From Eleginops maclovinus (taxonomy: Eukaryota > Chordata > Actinopteri > Perciformes > Eleginopidae), in NCBI RefSeq assembly GCF_036324505.1, contig NC_086366.1, positions 17,314,927-17,378,926 of the forward strand: a stretch of DNA of 64,000 nt, written 5' to 3'. Positions 33,785 through 53,887 of the stretch are shown here, in pieces. Position 1 is the stretch's first letter; each line of letters begins with the position of its first letter. The notes under the pieces are model-generated. The model saw only the letters and a program-made list of their open reading frames with translations. It did not search any database and was not told the origin of the DNA. The translations under genes and the position numbers were made by a program.

Positions 33785-36700
33785 GCTGGAGTGCTTTCAG
33801 GCTCTCTAATATATTCTAATTTTGGGTTTTCTCATATCTTCATCATTTTGCCAGTTTGGGACGAAGAGAACCTTTACCCTTGTTAAATTATAGCAATTTT
33901 AACATCTTTCCTGGAATATAAAAACTTTCATCTTATAGTGTGGACCATTCAAGACAATACATTAACATGCAGTAGCAATGAACAGAAAGTGGAACAGTGA
34001 TGCGGGGTCTTTCCCTGTGAAATGGATTGAGCATAAGCAATAACCTAAGTCAACTGCAGGGCGTCCTAATGGCTTCAGATTTGTTTCTGGTCCCGGTGTG
34101 TTGTCGCAGTCTGCACTGTGGCCCCCAGCAGAGTGCATATGATTAGTAGCATGTCTTGGAGTAGCCCAGATATGTGATCTACGTAAAGGGGGAAGGACAG
34201 TTCATCCACATGTTGTCCGCCCTCCACACCGATCACTTTACACATTCCAGTCAGGTTAATCCTTTTATTGTAATGAAGTGAGGAAGCATAATGTACTGTG
34301 AATGTGAGATGCTTAATCCCCTGTTGGCATTTTTATGAGAAAGGAGCAGCCATGGTGACATGGAGAACAGAGTGCTTGAGAGGTACAGGAACTATCCATC
34401 AAAATATGTCGCTGACACAACAAAACATCACAGGATTTGCATGAGTCTTCAATTCAAGAAAAAACTCTGTGTGACTTTGGACCAGAGTCCTGGAATTGTG
34501 TGCAAATGTTTGTAGTTTTAGATTTAAATCACAATATCAGCGCTAGTAAAGAGTATGTATTCAGGCTCCACTCAAAAGAAACAGATTGTGGCTTGATAGG
34601 CCTGAATTTGGTAAGTAAGACAGAATAAGGTTTAACTAAATGATCAACTGTGGTTGTAAACTCAGATATGTCTTTCTCAATCTTGTTTGCATAAAGAGAA
34701 ACAATCTTTTGCTGTGCCATGCATGTCATTGAACAATGTCACACATGTGTTTATATAGGTATGTATAAAGGTCTAAAAAAAACCATCATATTATAGCTTA
34801 TAAGGATACAGTGCTATAGTTAAAGATTGTTAAGGTGTTTGTTTTTTGCTAGCAGAACATTACTACTTTAAATTGTGTAATCAAAATTAAAAAAGAGTGG
34901 TTCAAAATTAAACCTATTAACAATTATGTTGAACAATCCAGACCTTGTTTCACAGAGATATGTATGCATCTAGCTTATCAACAGACTCACTGTTATACTT
35001 ATTTAGTTGGATATGTGGCATGAAATCAAAAAATGATACCTCGATGAACTAGAGCCAATGATTACTCAAATAGAGTGTGTTGCCTCTGTTCTCGCTTTTA
35101 GTTTGTTCTCTTCTGCATGGGCTCTTATAGAAATATGTTAAGGCATTCATTAATGTCAAACCGCGCGATTCTCTTGACTTTCTTGCAGGTGAGTTGGTGG
35201 GTGGGTGAATGCTTGCAGTACTGAAAATACATTATTGGTTGTATGGAACTTGTAAATAAACTTTCTTTATAGAGTATACAGTTTTACAGGCAGGGAATCA
35301 AAATTGAAATAAAAACATGTAAATGTCAAATAAAGAATGACATTGGATAATTATATTTATCTACATAGCCACATACTACACGCAGTAACTCTGTGTGGAG
35401 TTTTTAACACTGTAGTTTTAACTTTCCTCCATATTGTTCATGGAGCGCTTCACTTTCAACGCAAATTTTGCGTCTGATATGATGGACAGTGTGTTATTCT
35501 ATGCATTCCCAAGTCTTGAAGTGAAGCAAATATTCAGAAACCCTAGTTTTCCCATCAAGTGGGTATATTTTTAAATGGTAGTAAAATACAATGAATTTCA
35601 ATACCAAGTATACGTATACCTACACTACTGCTTAGCTAGAAAACGCTGTCAGTAGGAGAAATACAAGCAAGAGTTAAAGACATAGAATACTTAAAGTTCA
35701 CTCTTATACGAGGTTCGGCTAATAAGTCTAACATAACTCATTTATCTCACATGAAGTCTCAGAGAAAATGTCATTTACTCACAGATACGTACAAGAGACG
35801 TGGCTACTGAATCTTTATTTGAATTATGTCGTGCTGATCCATATACTCAATGGCCACTTAATAAACTGCAAATCTTCAATATGTTGCAATTGAATGCAAG
35901 ATCTCTGCTATAAAATTCACTCTTAAGAAGTTTGTAATGTTCAGCTTTTGTTTACATTGTTGAAAAGGGGTAAAGTTAATTAGAACCTAGACATTTGTGT
36001 AAAAACACTTCAGTTTGTGTATTGTTTAGACTTTTCCCTATCCCTTTGCATCCCATTCTGGATTACCCCTGCTTCAAAGTGTTGGAAGTGTAAATGTTAG
36101 TTTTCCAAATAAGTACAAAAGCAGATGAAAAACAAAAAATAGATCAATAGATTAATCAAATAGATTAAGTGGTCACAAGTAGAGGTCCCAGTCAGAGGTA
36201 ATGTCAAGTTCATTCCCTCAGAGGCCTCCAGCTATCTTTCCCTGCTTCTCTTTAAACATTTTACCTGCGTTTAGTGCGGGCTTCACAACACTGCATTTCA
36301 TTAGTGCATCAGGGAACTTCTCCTCTATGCAAGATGAATGGTAAAAATTACGCTGTTGTTTATCCAAAGTAACAATGTTATCTAAATCTAAGTGCTTGGG
36401 TCTTGTAGAAGTCTCACAATACGAAACCACAGGTTTTGAATGACATCACTTTGGTTTATTGAGCATCTGAAAAATCTATTTGTGGACACTGACTGTTCTG
36501 CTGATGATTCCTGTCTTTTGTGGGAGTTGGTCACTGAGCCAGCAGCACAGCTTCTTGTCACTGCCTGATTAATTGATTTCAATACACTCAGCAGTCATTG
36601 AGTCAGAGGAAGAGAGACTATAAGGGCCTTTCATTCCTCTCAAACTGAATTTGTAGAAGAAGCCACTGAAACAGGCCTTGTAAAACATGCTCATTGCCTT

Positions 36701-38339
36701 TGATGGACGCAGGCTCAATAATGAGTTTAGAGCAATAGTCATTGATTTGACTGTGATGCATGATTCACATAAGTGTTTGTAGTTTTTAGAGAGGAGGGCT
36801 CAAATAAATCTTCCTTTATCTCCAATGCACCCATTCATTAATCCAATGGAACAGGGTGATGAGTTGAATTACAAGTCCAGCTCCCCACCACTTGATTCTG
36901 GGTTGAAGAGGCCATCTCAATGCCATGTATCCCACATTCCCTAAACCAGAGACCCCTGGCGACCACTTGTCACAGCCATCTCCTGACTGGTAATTGGGTA
37001 TTTATCAGATTGCCTGCAAGAAAGCATTTATCTGGCACAATTATCCAGAAAAATGGGGGAAACATTGCCCGCTGCTTCCTAGTAAACTGCAGTGTTACTG
37101 AATCAGGTGTCCATGCAAAGTGAAAGCGCTTTAATCTTTCAGTCTAACCACAGGCAATTGTTTATCGGACATTTAGCTCGAAGCTTGTCATTATCTCATG
37201 CAAATGGAGCAATTGCATACCATAATTATTTGGCTCTGCTGTGACACCGGAGGAATGAGAAGTGATGATAACACATACTCCAACATTGAGCTCCCCATGG
37301 TTGTGATCTGATATACAGGCTTTTCAGAGGCTACTTTAGTTCGGAGAACAGGAAATGCATACAAAGGTGGGGAAAAGTGTTTACTTTGTACCTGGCGATA
37401 AGATTGGAGAAAAAGCTATAAGAGCAAATTGGTGCGATTGTGCTTTTTTTCTCTAGCTAACCTATTACACCAAGGAGTGAGAGAAAGACAGATCGGACAG
37501 GACGGCATGAATAGAAGTAGCTGCCATTAATCGCTGGTAAATAATCCTTTTGGTATTGCATGAATTAGAAAGACTTAGATGTATGTCAGAAATATAGACA
37601 TTGCACATGGGTGGAAGGAGAACATAGCATTGTATTAGGAAAATGTGATGTAGACTGAAAAAATCCTTCCTAAGCATTGGTATCTTTTTTTCTTAGAGAG
37701 CATTTTCTTTTCACTACCATATACAGTCCACTTTTTGCTGTTGAAAAGGCCATGCTTCATGCTCTTCATCATATCAAAAGATGCAATTCCTGAAGAGACT
37801 AAGTCACTACTGTAGCACCAATTTATGATAAAGCAAGTCCATCATATTTTAGTTGAAGCATATCCAATTCAAGGAGTATGTCATGCTTGGGAAAAAAGGC
37901 TGCGGAGAGAAAATCGTAGTGCATAGCAGTACATAGAGGGAAGTATGAAAGAGAGGGAGAGAGATATGGTGAAAGAGCTGGAGATGGAGCAGCAGAGGCC
38001 GCCCGGCCTGCTGGTTGTAATCAAACAAGGGTGAACAGGTTGTTCCACAGATGGCTGATCCGGAGAATCCTCCGATTTATTTTCATGCTACAGACGGTCC
38101 CTGTCACTATGCGCAGGCGATGTCAGCACATCGGTATTGTCTCGCACACACCACTAAACTCGTGACACTTTTGTCTCACCTGTCTGAAATCAATATGACA
38201 CGGAGGCATTTGTTGTGCGTGCACAAAAGATACTGAGTAAGAGTTTAGCAACAGAGAAAGTCGATTTGCCATCCTCTTAACATGCAAAGACTGAACTATC
38301 TTGGGATTATAAATTATGGATTCAACTGCTCTACTATTT

Positions 38340-38382
38340 CAATGTGAAGGAACTCAATTCTCTATTGAGTTCCTTTACATTG
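38340..38382 (+). repeat. Near-perfect 19-bp inverted repeat, 5-nt loop
   Basis: The left arm (38340-38358, CAATGTGAAGGAACTCAAT) pairs with the right arm (38364-38382) around the loop TCTCT. The single non-Watson-Crick position would be a G-U wobble in RNA. The stem does not extend further, so it is shorter than a typical microRNA precursor. It lies about 310 bp upstream of the candidate coding exon. Confidence 0.85.
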
Positions 38383-38423
38383 TTTATCGTTTTGCATGAA
38401 AGCCTGCTTTGCATTCACTGATA

Positions 38424-38470
38424 CGATAAATAGATATAGATAGAAGTACTTTATTGATCCCAATTTTGGA
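38424..38470 (-). repeat. Retroelement 3' tail, inverted
   Basis: GATAAATAGATATAGATAGA is followed by AGTACTTTATTGATCCCAAT. On the - strand this reads as GGGATCAATAAAGTACT plus a TCTA-type repeat tail, the usual 3' end of Rex/CR1-like LINEs in fish. Only the tail is present. Confidence 0.6.
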
Positions 38471-38707
38471 TTTTTTTTAAAGAAACGTCATTAGAAATGT
38501 GTTGTTTTACTATGTATCATGACCCTGCATTTGAAATAATTTCAACTTTCTCCTGCACTCTGGCATTTATTATAATTTGCACAATAAATGGAATATCCAT
38601 TTCTCTTTATTCCTTTTTCAACTGCTGTGAAGGGCTGCTTATCTTAGCAACACGACCACTGTGTAATTGCTTTATGTTTTTCTCTTTCCCCAGATATTTA
38701 TTTAGTG

Positions 38708-38722
38708 ATGCCAGGACAGTGA
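38708..38722 (+). promoter_or_regulatory. Upstream mini-ORF (MPGQ) before the main ATG
   Basis: ATG CCA GGA CAG TGA lies within the candidate exon. Its stop codon is 8 nt before the signal-peptide ATG at 38731. Mini-ORFs this close can lower translation of the main frame or force reinitiation. The effect is inferred. Confidence 0.4.
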
Positions 38723-38730
38723 GCATCATA

Positions 38731-38818
38731 ATGCGTGGCACGTGGTCAGGGACCACGCCCCTCCTCCTAATGGTTCTGCTCAGGCTGGTCCATGGACAAG
38801 AGGTTCCTTTAGTCCCAG
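38731..38818 (+). CDS. First coding exon: signal peptide of a secreted or membrane protein
   Basis: A pyrimidine-rich tract ending TTTCTCTTTCCCCAG gives an acceptor at 38693. The exon 38694-38818 ends CCAG before GTAAGA (donor GT at 38819-38820). The ATG at 38731 opens 29 complete codons with a classic signal peptide: a short basic N-region (MRGTWSG), a hydrophobic core (LLLMVLLRLV) and a likely cleavage site after HG. The mature protein then begins QEVPLVP. The exon ends in phase 1, the phase usual for signal-peptide exons that precede immunoglobulin-type domains. The EVPL-x-P ending and phase recall the N-terminus of the neural adhesion molecule NrCAM, from memory only; other secreted or cell-surface proteins are possible. 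No Ig-domain exon follows within the window, so the gene would continue past 64000. If I ignore the donor, the frame runs only a few codons further into the intron. The 5' part of the exon is untranslated. Confidence 0.5.
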
Positions 38819-45405
<6,587 letters not shown>

Positions 45406-48400
45406 GCCACCACTCCACATCCTCGGAGCCACAACATCCCTCTCATGGGGTTTGCGCTGTGGGGCTGCGGGAGAGTGTCATCTCACAAATGAATTTCTCC
45501 TCACATCCCTCTCTCCATTAAAGAACCTGTTTTTGCTCCTCCAGCAGCATGCAGCAGTCCCCTGCAGCTGTTTGTGCGCTCAGACACAAGTGCTTGTTAT
45601 TTATACCTGAGTTGTGTCAACTCTGGCTACCTGCTTCACATGCACATATTCGTTAGACTGATTCACTCTTGCCAAATTCCCTTTCTTAATGTTCTTTGGT
45701 TCATGCATATGAATGGGTCATTTTTAAGATGTTTTGCCCTAGGGACAATTGATTTTGTTAAGATGTCTTTGACAATTCACTGTTGAGGCGTTATTGCCTT
45801 TCTCAGGGGCTGCCCTTTAGGCTACACAACTTAAAGTATATTTCTTATGCTGATTCAAACACAATTAATTCAAAATCATTGTCTTTCCGCGATTCTCTGA
45901 CTCATCTTATTGAAATACAGTACTGTTAATTATGCACTACAATGCCTTCAAGAATTGTCTATGTAACTACACATAGTGTTAGCTTTGTTTGTTTTATTCC
46001 TGTGGGTCAAACATTCTTTTATTCAGTCATATTTGAATTGGAAATGTACGTTTTTAAAAGCACATTGAAATATAACAGTTACTCTCAGCAAGAAAACATT
46101 GTCAATTTTCACACACAGAGGAGCCATGCTGTTCTGGTTTAGCATGTGATGAGGCACTCAACAGACATCCGTTTCCACAAACTGTCGATTTGGATATTCT
46201 ACTCTGCTGCGTACACTGAGAGAAAAGCAGACAAATTGAGCAACGTCCGTGATTGGAAATCTATGAGTCTACTTCTTTGGCAGGACAATGAACATCTCCG
46301 TTTGTCTCCACATAAATCACATACAGAGCTTTTCAGACTTATTTGTTTGTCTTTCATTTCCTGACCAAGGCAATTTTGGTTAATCAGTGTATGTTTTTGT
46401 GCATCTTGCATCCCTCATTTATGTTTATCTGTGTGTATACAGGGGACTGGAAAGCAAAGCATGAAAAGAGTATGGGGAAAGAGCAATTGGATGCAAATCC
46501 CTGAAAGTTTCTGCTTTATCTTCATGATCCATTGAATTTCAGGTTTAAAGGGTCCACAATACCACTGGGTGTTCTATGCATGTGGCCTAAATGGCCTTTG
46601 TAAAGTACTGAATTGCGAGCTATATTTCCCATGCACGCTCTTATTTTCCATTTCCCATTTGAGACAAGATATCGGAGATGATCCTCCTATTCTGGCAAGT
46701 GGCTGTTTTTAAATAGAAGCTATTTCATCTCTTTCATTTGTCAATCAGTCTGAAGAGTCAGTCTCCAATGCTGGCTCAATGTGAGACTGTAATTGTCAGC
46801 GTCCCCTTCTGCCCACTACGCAGCCCGGCGCTTTGCATCTGAAAGGATCTTGAAAGAAGATGTGAGCGCTGAATTAATACCCAAACTGCCTTTTGTCTCC
46901 ATCACTTTGGCTTCTGCTGCCATGAGACACAGAGGCACAGACATGCAGACAATCGATGGGGAAGAGGAGAGAAGGAAGGAGGGGCTGGGTCATTTTTTTT
47001 TGTCTTTGTCTAAGTGAAAACTGTTCTGGGTGTTGGGCCTGCAGAGACCTACCTCAGTGTCCATCGACCATTTATCACTGAGAAGAGTAATAAAAAGATG
47101 AGGCTGATGTTTTAAACTTATTTTGTTAGGAATGGTAAACATTTAATATAAAAAAGATGCTCACTATGTAAAACCTTGTTGGAGGAGCTTGAGCTTGGAT
47201 ACATAATGATAGGATAAGCATCCACACTGATCTATTGATCTTCTGCCACAAAAAAAAGTGCAGATGATTTCTTGTTTCAGAATAGTAAATATGCTACATC
47301 CCAAGTAGTCACATTCCATATTTACACAAGCACACTTAAACAATATAGACCATTGTGAATTTCAAAATATTGCTAAACGTATAAAGGTGACATCTGGAAA
47401 AATTGCTTTTGTTGTGATTCCCTCATGAAACTGAAATACATACATAGTTGTTTTATATTCTGCTCTGCTACATAAAAAGTATTTCAAAGTAGGTGGAAGA
47501 AAACTTTTTGTGGCAGTCAATGCTTTCCAGTTCTATGTACTATAACTTTAATGAGTTAACAGAACTTAAATGAGAAAATCAATATGGAAACACATCATTT
47601 GTGAAATGAACTACTTTCTCACGCGCTTCTCAGTGGGCAGTTATTTTCTCACATTGCCAATGTGAACTGGGTATTACATGCTCAAAGCTTGTTAGAGACA
47701 ATAGTATGGACATTTTCATGTCTTATTATCCATTTAAGTAAAGCCAATCGGCTACACCAATATTTGTGCTTTCAAAGGGGATTAAACATGTATCTAGTAT
47801 TTTGTAATCTGTATAAATAATTAATTTGATCACTTTGTTCAGGTTTGTCAATATTTTTACAGAATGTGGATCAGTGATCTCTTTATTAAAAGTTATAATA
47901 TTTAAACTTCGAAGGTTGGATAAGCCTTTTTTATAGGCTTTAAAAACTTTTTTGAGTGAATGCACTGTAAAATGATAAGGAGGTAGCCAGGCTGAGCCGT
48001 GTGCTCCGCTGTGCTGTAGAGACTTGCCAACACTGAGGTGTCGGGCCAAAGTGTGTACGTGTATCTGTGTTGTGATATGAAATATTAATGCGCATTGTGC
48101 TTCTAAAGCAGAAGGTCAGGCGCATGGAGAGAATATAGTCCAAAAGAAGCTTTAAAGTCGGGGAGAGCATGCTGTAGGCATACACTGCTTCACCCACATT
48201 TTTGAGCTTTATTGGAATGTATTGCTCACTAATGTACTTTTGCAATGCCTCCATGTTAACATCAGCATTCCAGCCACAGCTGTCTATATGTTGTGCTGGC
48301 CTACCTTTCCATTCACAGACATGATAACCAAGCTATGATTCTTCAGAGTAGCTGATAGTAGTCTGGCAGACCTGGAATCTATTGTGTTTTTAGGAAATTA

Positions 48401-50555
48401 AACACTGCTATTTTATGAGTTTCCCTTATCTCCTCTTAATGTTGTTGTCCCAACTGCACCCACACAATCTCTACAGGCATTCATAGCCCAGTTTCAACAT
48501 AGCACTGTCTGCTACACAGGTAATGATTTGGATAAGAAATGTTAGGGAACCTTGGGAGATAAGATTAATGGGTAGACTTAAACAACTTTCCTGTCTAGTA
48601 CATTAGTAAGTCAGCAGAAAGACTAAATAATAAAACATCTCAACTCCTAGTCGAGTTATGGCCAAAGATTACCTAATCCCTCAATGTTTGCCCTTTTTGA
48701 CTTTCCTTCTCCTGCTAAATTGTTATACAGACATTACAGTTCATACTTTCTTTCCTGAATGACATGAGTAAGATATACCAGCTGCTCATAGCTTCAGCAA
48801 AGCCTCAGTTTGAAAGGCTATGAGATATTTCCCTGGACAAACTCTTTGCTCTGATGATCATGTCCAGGTAACAAGCCTGATATACAGCCCCATTTCCCTA
48901 ATGTTTACGGCAGCCACATGCAGCTTTAATTAACGAAAGAGGTCTTCCTGTAGCTCCACAACAAACTCACCTGATCAATTATCTCCTTTTAGAAGCACAC
49001 ATAATACACACACTCGACGATGAAAGTCAGACGGAAATTGACTTGAAAGCTACAAATGTTCATAATGAAGGCTGAAATCAGGTGAGGAAACATGAGATTA
49101 GCTCGTCATCTGTGCTAAATGCCACCCAGGAAAATGATGTCTACGAAGACGGTGGAAAATTAATTTGAAACAAAAGACATTGGCAGATTTTTCTACCCTT
49201 ATCTCTCTATGTGAACTTCACAAAAGAGCAGGATGACATTGGTTTTATTACCGCCAAGCATTGATGACGAGCTGGATGAGGGAAAGTGCTGACGAGAGGG
49301 AACGAGCGAGTGATCAGTCACTGGCTGCGTGCCATCACACCGTGCTCAAGGATGCTGAGAGGACATTGGCCTCTGTCATGTGATTGCCTGAATGAGGAGA
49401 CCCATGGCAGGCCAAGCTACGGGGGTTAAACACACAGCTGGGTCTCAACATTCAAGAAAAAGAGGAAACCCTTGTCACTCTCTGTCAAGTATATACTCTC
49501 CCACAAATACACACTATACATCTATCACACAGTTGTTTGGGAATGATGATGCTGATAGAATCCAGCCAGCATTCAGATCGCTTTCCTCTTCATTTCTTCC
49601 TCCTCTTGACTCCATATTCCTCCCCTATCTCTTCCTCATTTTAATGTCATGCATCCAACAGTCAGGACAGGGTAGCTGCCTCTACCATCTTGACTTTCTT
49701 TGCTGAGTTGTATTGCCTGTGTCTGTCACACCTTCAGGCTTTGGTGCACAAATGCAGCTGTATACTGTGCTTTCTTTTATCAGTTCTCTGGAGTCTACTG
49801 CACAAGGTGTAGCTTGAAGGTTACAGTGCCCGGTGAGCAGCAGCTATTCAAAATTATATATTGATATATTCTTCATGCCCATTCAATTGGTATAACATTA
49901 GTATTAGTCGCAGGGTTTTATGTCTGAGTAGATTTCATGGTTAGTTACATGAAACTCTTTGAGAATTTGTGACCACTCCTGACCTTGTATACAAGTTGAA
50001 CTCAGCGAAAAACTAAGCATTCAGTATAATCAAAGGACTTATAAGGACACAATCTTCATTGACTTAATATGTTTAAATGGTTAATCCTCACCACAAACCT
50101 CATGCAAGTTTTAAAATATCTTGGAATCAACTTCCTTATCAAGATAGGTGATGTTACAAAGTCTTTAGAGACCAACATTTGAATCAATTCCCTTTTTCAG
50201 TTTCTCAGGACTGTGCACATACACAGTAACACAAAGAGCTAGTTGTTTGCACTAAAAACACAATACATTTGGAGGACAGTCAGAAAGGAAGATCAATTAT
50301 AAAATGTAAAATGTACATCCAGTAAAGATTACTCTTCTTTAATAACAAGTATTGTATTGCTTTTAACAGGCTTAACACCTTGCAGGTACTGTATAGACTT
50401 CTATAGATGTGTGAAATATTCAGGTGTGTTTAAGAATGGATTTTGAGCAAATATTCATGTGTGTCCTTTTTAAGTCTAGACTTAAATGTTATACAGTATA
50501 ATAACATGTTCACAGTAGAAGCACACAATGGCATCTGCTGTGACAGTTTAGAGGC
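45406..50555. other. Non-coding, possibly intronic
   Basis: AT-rich unique DNA. The stretch 46780-46960 is GC-richer and repeat-free and might be conserved. No splice-bounded coding exon, RNA gene or sizeable repeat was recognised. Confidence 0.5.
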
Positions 50556-50617
50556 TGTCATTATTTCATAGTTTATGTGTGTCATTATTTCATAGTTTAT
50601 GAAATAATGACACACAT
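50556..50617 (+). repeat. 24-bp direct repeat overlapping a perfect 19-bp hairpin
   Basis: TGTCATTATTTCATAGTTTA plus TG occurs twice, at 50556-50577 and 50580-50601. The second copy also forms the left side of a perfect inverted repeat: 50575-50593 pairs with 50599-50617 around the loop AGTTT. The combination suggests a palindrome generated by template switching during replication, or a foldback remnant. It encodes nothing. Confidence 0.9.
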
Positions 50618-53600
50618 AGGATTATAAAGTTGACCTTACTCTTTTGTCATCTATCAGTGGTTTAAAACAGTCTGATGCATAACGGTTCAGTCAGGACCAC
50701 TTTAGTCGAAACAATTTATTTAAATTTGCAGTAAGTGATATTTGGTGACACTGAGGTTTCTTTGGAGGCGTTAAAGGATGTGAGGGCAGAATGAGTATAA
50801 ACATGGCCAAATGTGGAAGAAGACTCCTGCATATGTGCATCATTTCCCAATGACTGAGCTGCATGATGAGGGAAAAATACACTATAATGATATGTATAAC
50901 TATGTATACAGGGGATTACACATTTGGTTTAAAGACTGCTTATGCATACACTGCCTCTCTGCATAAACAAACTGGCTTCTGCAACAGTTTTTGGGGTTTT
51001 TGCCCCAGATATTTGGCAAGGTTGTCATACCCACTTTTCTTCTATTGTATTTGCATGAGTTAATGGACAGTATGGACAGTTATTGATGGTTAAATAGTTC
51101 TGTTGTGAAATCTTGTGAGTGCCTTGACAGATTTGTGAAGACATAAAACCTGACAATAGCACAATGCAGCGTCTTCACTGTCTGTGACATCATCTCCTTG
51201 CCATTCTCTATTGTCTATATTGACTGAAATTAATTTCCACTAGTGCCCTTTATCACTGCGACAATGCAGAGAGATGAGAAGTTGACAGTGTCGACTTCAT
51301 TACTTCTCATTTCCATATGAACAAACAGCGCTGAAGAGGCCTTCAACCTGCCCACTTACCTCTGCTCTGCTCATAAATTGCACGATGGCAATGTATGCGC
51401 AAAGAGTTACTCACACATTCCACTCCACTCGCCGTCCTAAAAACCGGCACATTACCATAGATAACTGCCCTTCACAATCTCTGACAGGTCTTTTTTCTTC
51501 TTTCTGTCTGTGATACAGTATCAGATTATCTAGATGAAGTGCTTGCGGGGACGGTGAAGACGGTGGTGTGAAGGACAGTGTCGTTTGCCAGGGCCGCTCA
51601 TTATTTGCCCATTTGAATCTACAGCACTTCGATTTGTATGGATTGCGGCCAGGTGGTGCTGGGGCTCCGGGGCACGTTATCAAAAAGCTGTGCTGCTCCA
51701 GACCTTTGTGTGTTGGGTCATTAATCTTGCTGTCAGTGAACTGTCATTCAAACTATCTTTTGCTTCATCCTCACCCCTCTCTCTCTTCACCATGGCCGCC
51801 CCGGGTTGTGAGGGCAGAAGAAAGGGGGGGCTTCCACCCATACACCACTCTTCTAATCACTTGATCAGAGCTGTGTTTGATGATGAGAGCGCTGAATGGA
51901 GGTGGGCCCGAGAGACCCACGGGTTGGCTCATCTTTTACCTGTTACTGATTGCAAGAACAACTACAGTATATGAGAGAACCAAACTAAATAGTGTTTTGA
52001 GCTTTTCTATTGTTGTACAATAGACTTTCTGTCTTTCTAAAGGTTCTTGGTGTGGTGTAGAGTAAACCGTGAAATAATGTTCAATTTCTGTACGCCCACT
52101 GGGAAGCATGGTAAATGGTTTTGCATGCGGAACAAGTGAACCGTGGTTAGATACTGTCCTCACAGTGTGCTGACAAGGCCATTCTGTGCATGTCTGAGGG
52201 AGAGGCCAAGGTGCTGAGCTCATGTTTCCTGACCCAGCAAGCAGCAGCAGTAAGCACAGCATAGTGATGAGAATAGGACCACTAAACTGTAACTCAACAA
52301 TGCTTGAATCTAGCTGTGGACCACAAACCTCCAATTTTTTATGCCCTTGAATCTTCCATGCATGTGTTTTTGTCCACTTTGCTGCTCTGATGGAAGAGCC
52401 CTGTGCTTAGAATATCAGAGAGATGAATTATAGAATCGAAAGCCAAAGTTATTTATGTGCTGTGATGAAGTGTGATTTACTTACGGAACAAAATTAATGA
52501 CAGAATGCAGATAGTTTCCTCTCCCTGTATGCAAGTGCTGAATCTCCCTAAAGTGCAAATTGCCACTGGTGGAATGAATAAATGAATCCGATATTTCAAT
52601 GTTTCATAAAAAAATGTTCACCCTCAATTACATTACGAATAAATCTGTCCACATATACGAGTTAAGCATACACACAGATTTTGGTCCCTCTTCGTGCTCT
52701 TTTCTTGAGATCAAATAGGGTTTGTCTAAGACATGTTCCCTCTGTATAGTCAAGAAGTCGTCGCAACTGAGATTTTTTTCCAAAGTGCTATACTCACACT
52801 CATATACCCCTGTGGCATTAACAATAATGAATGGCAGGACACTCTCTTTTTAACAGCACCAAATGTATTCAGCTATGGCAATTACAGACTTTAATGAGCC
52901 CTTTAATGACAGATTTAACACTTGTCTTGTAATTTTATAGTGGTAATATAAATCGATGGAGAAATTTCTCTGCCATTTTGAAAAATAAAAAAGCTTCCAA
53001 CTGAGCCCAGTGAAAGACTCAGGCTCTCCTATCTATTTAAAAGCACATGTATAGTCATTAGGGATGTGTGAGTGTCATTATGTGAGGGCTTTACAGCATT
53101 GGTCAGTGCTTATTGCTCTGGGAGGGAGCTGCAGGGTTATGTCAAGGTGACTATGTCAGTGTGTCATTCCTGTGCGCCTTCATGCACAACATTGCTTATT
53201 TATACATCTGATTTCTCTATTCAATTGGTTTTCCCCCCCCGACAAGGAATCAAGCCAAATTCCCCAAAGAAGTCTGACAATCAATAGCGAGGTGGCTGAC
53301 GCAGCGCTTTGGGGGCGGGGGTTGGTGAATGAGGAGCTGACGGGGCTCACATCACTCCTGCATGACATGTCCTCAGTGTATCTGACATGTGCCGTCAAAC
53401 ACCAAGCCCTCACCGCTATAGCATATCAGCGTTACAGACACCTGCAGGGAAGATTTACATTGGTTGTATTCAATTTCATTACTTTCCTTGTGGGGTTGTG
53501 ACATGTTTGCTATGTCAGGTTTTTTACACTCAACCGTCTGACCACTTTTATTGTCCTGTTTTTGTACCTGTTGATTGGCTGGTGTATGTGTTAGTGTCTT

Positions 53601-53887
53601 CCATTACCAACACTTTCAGAATGCTTGACATTTCCAGATGTTTCTGCTCTCCTGCCATATGTTCAATGAGAACTGGCCGCTTACTATTGATTTACCATCA
53701 GTCATGTGGCAGCACTGAGGATAACGCTCAATGGTACAAAACACATCGGTAGATAACGGATACATAATGAGGAAATGGAAGTTGTAATGTGTGGTTAAAG
53801 TAAGGTTTATCTACAAGATATTTTCCTAAGTATTTGCTTCATTTCTCTAAATAATACCAGTGTTTTTGTTTTAACCCACGCAAGCAA
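50618..53887. other. Non-coding, possibly intronic
   Basis: Two GC-richer, repeat-free stretches, 51540-51930 and 53280-53460, contrast with AT-rich flanks. They contain frames of about 100-130 codons with no recognised domain or clear splice sites, and are better viewed as candidate conserved non-coding DNA. Confidence 0.45.

Larger units (their letters stand above)
29441..38339. other. Non-coding, possibly intronic
   Basis: Apart from an (AAT)n run at 30044-30070 and the open frame at 33521-33784 (listed separately), the block is AT-rich unique DNA. I found no splice-bounded exon and no sizeable repeat. Confidence 0.5.

Noticed and set aside
38340..38382. microRNA precursor
   Set aside because: The stem is 19 bp with a 5-nt loop and does not extend; typical precursors need a longer stem. 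Kept only as an inverted repeat.
53172..53501. 109-codon + strand frame with a protein-like middle
   Set aside because: No recognised domain, no clear splice sites, and it starts in low-complexity T/C sequence. Treated as possible conserved non-coding DNA.
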